From contig CM057459.1 in NCBI GenBank assembly GCA_016271365.2, forward strand, positions 817,095,001 through 817,159,000: a DNA stretch of 64,000 nt, in the 5' to 3' direction. The DNA is from Neoceratodus forsteri (Eukaryota; Chordata; Ceratodontiformes; Ceratodontidae). The number at the start of each line of letters is the position of its first letter. The first letter of the stretch is position 1. The notes below the pieces were generated by a model. It saw only the letters and a list, made by a program, of their open reading frames with translations, made no database searches and was not told the origin of the DNA. Of the stretch, positions 59,777-64,000 are shown piece after piece. Both the position numbers and the translations under genes were made by a program.

Positions 59777-60191
59777 ATGGTGTACAACTAGTACTATTCA
59801 TTGTGTTGAATATTACTTCTTTCTTTGTTATTTTGCTTATTTTCTGAAATGTTAGTTTTGTTTTGTTTGATTTTCTGAAATCTTTGTTGTTTTATGTTTA
59901 CATTGCTTTTCATTATGTTTGCAGTGTTTTATTATCTATGCAAATATTAGTAATTAAAAGATTTGTGTAAGGACAAATAAAATCTACTTTTTCTATGTAT
60001 TATATAGAGGTGTGAGAAAAAAGGTTTTTCCACTCATCTAGAATTTATGTACAACAGATGTAAAATAAGATTTGAGCCTGTCATACAATTGTTTTTTATA
60101 ATTATGCAAATGTTGTGACATGGGGCTAAAGACATTGCCAAATGCCTTTAATAAGAAAATGGTATTCTGACCTATTGTTATGAGAAGCTCA

Positions 60192-61250
60192 TTGGGCATG
60201 CAAGGCACTATGTGACCATTTGTATGCTCATTATTAGCCCATTTACATAGGTTGTGCTGAAGCTTAGCATGCCCCCAACCCCTGCCTGATAGGCAGCCTT
60301 CAGTCCTTGCCATCCAGTGGTCCCTTCCCCCACCTGATGCTCACACAATGTAGCAAAAGATGTTTCCTATTGTCTAGTTGTCCCTTCCCCCACCTGAACC
60401 ATTTCCTGAACTGTCTTTAATATTCCCTGGTGCACAGTGGTCCCTCCCTCCAACTGCACACATGCCTGATAATAACGAACCATTTCCCTGGCATCTAGTG
60501 GTCCCTCCCCCACCCAATCATATGCCCAATATGACAATTATGTTTCCCTGGTGTCCAGTGTATCCCCATCCCCATCCCAATCCCCTGTATGGTAAAGATA
60601 AACCATTCCCTGGTGTCTACAGGACCCCATCCCTATCCTCAATTCCCTGTAAAATGATGTAACAACATTCCCTGGTGTCTTCCAGAACCCATCCCGATCA
60701 CTGATGTCCTGAACAATGATGTAACAGCATTCTCTGGTGGCTAGTGGACCACTTCGCTAGACACAAGGGAGTAGATTATCTTTACTATACAGGGGACCGG
60801 GATGGGGTGGGGATATACAGGACACCAGGAAAACAGTGTCTGTGTGTGGGGCTGCTGATCAAGTGGGGAGTGGGACCACTGGCCTCCAGGGACTGCTACT
60901 GCTTTCTATGGGGCCAGCAATCAGTGGGGGGGCACTGGTCACCAGGGACTACTATATTTTATCATCAAGCTGGCGATCAGTGAGAGCAGGACCACTAGAT
61001 GCCAGTGACTGATATATTGTATCATTGGGCCAGTGATCAGTGGGGGACCACTAGACACCAAGGAAACATTATTGTCACATCAAGCATCTGATTGGGTGGG
61101 GAGGGACCACTAGACAAAAGGGTATATTACCTTCAGATCAGGGATGGATAAAGGAGGGGGGAGGGACCACTAGATACTGGGGAACATCTTTTTGTATATT
61201 GGTCAAGCATCAGGAGGGGAGAGGAACCACTGAACACCAGGGAGTACAGT
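60192..61250. repeat. Inverted minisatellite arrays
   Basis: Left half (about 60300-60740) repeats ttccctggtgtc(c/t)agtggtccc...ccacc with 55-65 bp spacing. Right half (about 60745-61225) carries the complement, ggaccactagacaccagggaa, at similar spacing. The whole is therefore a large imperfect palindrome with its axis near 60745. It is related to the module in 58770-59390 and 28310-28660. Confidence 0.75.
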
Positions 61251-61484
61251 GCTGAGGGTCTGCCGGGATTAAGGCAAAGTCTCAGTCAGTGGAATTTGCT
61301 CCATGCACGGGGACTGCACAAAAGGCCCTTGCACAGAGTAACTGCTCTGTGAATCTGATTGATATTCAGGTCCTCTCCCCCTCATTTGCATTGTGCCCCC
61401 CTCCACACTTTGTCCAGGTGCAAACCCAGTTTGAGCATGCAAAACCAGGTTTGCGCCAAGGCAAAGTTTAGTGAATCCTGACCC
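61251..61484. mobile_element. Right end of a Harbinger-like element
   Basis: Ends ggcaaagtttagtgaatcctgaccc at 61484, a GGGTCAGGATTCACT-type terminus as in Harbinger MITEs. The arrays at 60300-61250 are probably its interior. A matching left terminus was not found; it may have been lost near the LTR end. Confidence 0.5.
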
Positions 61485-61745
61485 AGATCTCTAGCTCAAT
61501 AGAAGGCTGAGTTATGACCAAATTAATACATTTTAAAAAATGTCACTGAAGTTTGTCAGATTTTAAATTTCAGTTATTTTGGTCTTGTTTTCAAAGTTTG
61601 CCCTATTGTCAAGATATTTGGCAGACAGTTAGAGCCCCTATCAGCAAGTAGTCATGCCAAGTTTCAGATCTCTAGCTCAATTGACAGTTGTAATGACCAA
61701 ATGAATACATTTAAAAAATTCTGCAAAATTCGTATGAAATTCTGA
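61485..61745. repeat. Dispersed DNA repeat related to 41806-42420
   Basis: Shares attttaaatttcagttattttg-like and caagtttcagatctctagctcaa words with 41880-42200. agatctctagctcaa itself occurs twice here (61487 and 61667), about 180 bp apart. Confidence 0.5.
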
Positions 61746-62499
61746 AATCTAGATTTAGTAGTTGCAGTATTGGTCCTTGCAAGAATAGATCCAGAAGCAA
61801 ATGATTTGATACCTTTTAATGGACCAACATAGATGTAACAACAAGAACAAAGTGCTCTAGCTTTCGGACCAACCAGTCCTTCTTCAGAAGCTCATGGCAG
61901 TTGTTTAGAAAATACAATACTTTTAACAGCTAGATAATGCAGAGAAAAACAGAAAAAAATCCCCATTGGTTTAAAATACTCATTTAAAAAAACAAAAACA
62001 AAAAAAAAAAACAAAGATGATGTCAGAGAAGTTTAACAGTACCATACTGCCTTCAGCCAGAAAGAACCTTGGGTCAGATGTGCTTGGTGGAACACACATA
62101 CAAAGAATCCTACTGCATATAAATTTAATTGACATAAGATAACACTGCTGAGCAGATAACCCTAAATCAAGCTATGAGTGTCACAGTTAGTATAAGGATG
62201 TGATTACTGAAAGGCAACCCCCACCCCGATTAAAGACATACTAAGATTGTTATAGGGCTCATGAAGTTTCAATGTCTGCATTATAGACAGGAATTTACCA
62301 GTAAAATTGTCTTAAAAACATCAGTGCACACTGTGTGATGTGTAAAACCTAGCTGGACCTGTCATTCAGCTGTACTCTCCAGCTAGATATATGGCCCAAG
62401 TAATTTCAAAAACCTCAGGACTAACTCCAAAACTAACATCCACAGACCTTTTCTTCTTCAAACTGACATATTATAGGACTTCAGCATGTGTGGGATGTG

Positions 62500-62545
62500 G
62501 GTGTATGTGTGTATGTATGTGTGTGGGTATGTGTTGTGAGGTATG
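62500..62545. repeat. TG-rich simple repeat
   Basis: gtgtatgtgtgtatgtatgtgtgtgggtatgtg in the spacer of the inverted-repeat element. Confidence 0.85.
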
Positions 62546-63138
62546 TGATATAACTGATGTGGGGCTTGCTGTCACATTGAGGTAAGTCTCTATTTAGATA
62601 CATGGAGTTATAATGTGTTACTATTCTTACTTCACACACATAATGAATATTAATTCCTCCTTACTTTTTATCTTTGCCTGGGGCGGTGATTGATTCCATT
62701 GCACCATATTCAGATTACCTAGCCTGCTAGTGTACATACAGGAGTGTTATCATATACTGTTACATATAATTTTTGTAACTCTGTACATATTGGGGTGTGT
62801 GATCTCATTCGCATGGGGGTCCTGCACAGATCTTTTTACATTAGGCTAATATTGAAGTAATTTGTGGATATGTAGGTATGTTAGACCTCTGGTCTTATAC
62901 ATATACTTTATATTTACTTCTAGTTACCTTATCCTGGGGAGGGTGGCAGGTTTATTTCATGGTAGTTCTATCTAGTATCATTGGAAATGTTACTATGCAG
63001 ATAGTAGTATGGTTAAATAGTGTTACATTTTTGCTCTGTAGATATTAGGAGACATAAGCCCTTTTACTCAGGATTTCATGACAAGTTGAATTCTTTGGAA
63101 AACAATTGCAGTGACTGAAGTTAATATAGGTTCACTAG

Positions 63139-63152
63139 GAGAGAGAGAGAGA

Positions 63153-63191
<39 letters not shown>

Positions 63192-63194
63192 TGT

Positions 63195-63244
<50 letters not shown>

Positions 63245-63271
63245 AAAAGGGGGGTGGGGGAGAGAGAGACA
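63139..63271. repeat. Compound GA/GT/GA microsatellite
   Basis: A gagaga run, then about 18 GT units (63155-63190), then about 20 GA units (63197-63240) and a purine-rich tail. Frames through it are low-complexity artefacts. Confidence 0.95.
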
Positions 63272-64000
63272 ACATCTCCTTGAAGCTATGTATCTCCCCC
63301 ACCCACATTATGGTGATGTGGGGTGAGTTAGGTTGTATTGTTTGTATGAAGAGGAGGAGAGAAATTACATTTTTATCTCTTTTTCAGATTCCTTAGACAC
63401 TTGTGGTACATCAAGTTGTTACATTATCAGTATATATATTGACATCAGTACATATCAGGCTACATGGTCTTAATTCTTTGAGGTTCCTCGACTAGAGTTT
63501 TTTGTTTGACACTAATATTATCAATTTATATTTAAATTATCATTTATATAGTCCTGATGTTTTTGAAATTTCTTGGGCCTTATAACTAGCTGGAGAGTAC
63601 AGCTGGGTGACAGGTCCAGCTAGGTTTTACACATCACACAGTGTGCACTGATGTTTTTAAGACAATTTTACTGGTAAATTCTTGTCTATAATGCAGACAT
63701 TGAAACTTCGTGAGCCCTATAACAATCTTAGTATGTCTTTAATCGGGGTGGGGGTTGCCTTTCAGTAATCACATCCTTATACTAACTGTGACACTCATAG
63801 CTTGATTTAGGAGTTATCTGCTTCAGCAGTGTTATCTTATGTCAATTAAATTTATATGCAGTAGGATTCTTTGTATGTGTGTTCCACCAAGCACATCTGA
63901 CCCAAGGTTCTTTCTGGCTGAAGGCAGTATGGTACTGTTAAACTTTTCTGACATCATCTTTGTTTTTTTTGTTTTTTTTTTAATGAGTATTTTAAACCAA

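Larger units (their letters stand above)
42781..60191 (+). mobile_element. Nested LTR retroelement (class I ERV-like), non-functional
   Basis: Two direct repeats with about 2.25-2.3 kb net sequence each form the LTRs. They begin tgtgggaaca (42781) and tgttggaaca (51547). The 5' LTR ends in CA at 47126, then TT, then a tRNA-Pro-like primer site, an arrangement well known from gammaretroviruses. A polypurine tract sits exactly before the 3' LTR. Over 240 bp compared by eye the LTRs differ by roughly one base in ten, so the element is old. The interior is 4.4 kb with gag- and protease-like remnants. The 3' boundary is uncertain by about 15 bp, and no safe target duplication is seen. Confidence 0.85.
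51547..60191 (+). repeat. 3' LTR, split by three insertions
   Basis: LTR sequence is at 51547 to about 51652, 54020-55620, 58159-58310 and 59777-60191. The gaps are filled by CR1 (51653-54019), a Kolobok MITE carrying L2 (55621-58158) and a Harbinger-like foldback (58314-59776). The 5' LTR is continuous at all three sites. The poly(A) signal aataaa lies at 59976-59981. The terminal 15 or so bases differ from the 5' LTR end. Confidence 0.88.
61760..64000. mobile_element. Large inverted-repeat element, right end outside the window
   Basis: 61976-62386 and 63586-64000 are reverse complements over at least 411 bp with few differences and small indels. They are separated by 1.2 kb. The arm is cut by the window edge, so it is longer. 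Left of the arm, accttttaatggaccaacatag...gctttcgg...cttcttcagaag resembles termini of palindromic vertebrate DNA transposons. The spacer has TG/GA microsatellites and no recognisable protein. Confidence 0.8.

Noticed and set aside
58429..59847. 204-, 206- and 160-aa open frames on both strands
   Set aside because: They run through the inverted minisatellite of the foldback element; the length comes from repeat units without stops, and no domain is present.
42774..60184. ATGAG as a 5-bp target duplication for the LTR element (42774-42778 and 60180-60184)
   Set aside because: It would place the LTR start two bases before TG and the end before the CA supported by the primer-site arrangement; the match may be chance.
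63111..63396. Frames of 71 and 79 aa with poly-CV and poly-RE
   Set aside because: Translation of GT/GA microsatellites.

Overview
This is eukaryotic, vertebrate-type DNA with no host gene, exon or RNA gene that I can support. It is AT-rich and built almost entirely from decayed transposable elements. The mix is CR1 and L2-clade LINEs, MIR-like tRNA-SINEs, Harbinger-, hAT- and Kolobok(T2)-type non-autonomous DNA transposons, and an LTR element with a class I-like (tRNA-Pro-like) primer site. That mix fits an amphibian best, with lungfish, coelacanth or a reptile as alternatives. The sequence alone does not decide the species.

Layout. 1-5 kb: sparse unique DNA, a SINE-like head, and a hairpin element with two 102-bp arms (2889-3185). 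5-6.8 kb: antisense L2 reverse transcriptase. 8.1-12.1 kb: the best-preserved element, a sense CR1 with an SGNH-esterase ORF1, an endonuclease/reverse transcriptase ORF2 and a CR1-type 3' end. 12.7-16 kb: a 112-bp tandem duplication, three SINE copies and a Harbinger-like element with a 3-bp target duplication. 16-21 kb: LINE fragments and a 5'-truncated antisense CR1. 21-25 kb: mostly unassigned, with small hairpins. 25.2-31.1 kb: the 5' part of a sense L2 abutting an antisense L2, which is itself split by a hAT element with an exact 8-bp target duplication. 31-35 kb: hairpin elements and a complete Kolobok MITE. 35-39.4 kb: a long antisense CR1 with esterase, endonuclease and RT remnants and a degenerate 2A-like peptide. 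39.7-40.7 kb: three tandem units of about 315 bp.

42.8-60.2 kb is one nested LTR element. Two LTRs of about 2.3 kb (net) flank a 4.4-kb interior with a primer-binding site, gag-like and protease-like remnants and a clear polypurine tract. I find no recognisable RT or integrase. Each LTR was invaded independently: the 5' LTR by an L2 that also captured a copy of the element's own interior, and the 3' LTR by CR1-in-CR1, L2-in-Kolobok and a Harbinger-like foldback. Because the LTRs began identical, each serves as the empty-site control for insertions in the other. 60.2-64 kb: minisatellite arrays in inverted orientation and the left portion of a large inverted-repeat element that runs off the right edge.

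The most unusual items are the self-capture inside the 5' LTR, the foldback elements built of inverted minisatellite arrays, and the sharing of one minisatellite module between elements with unrelated termini.
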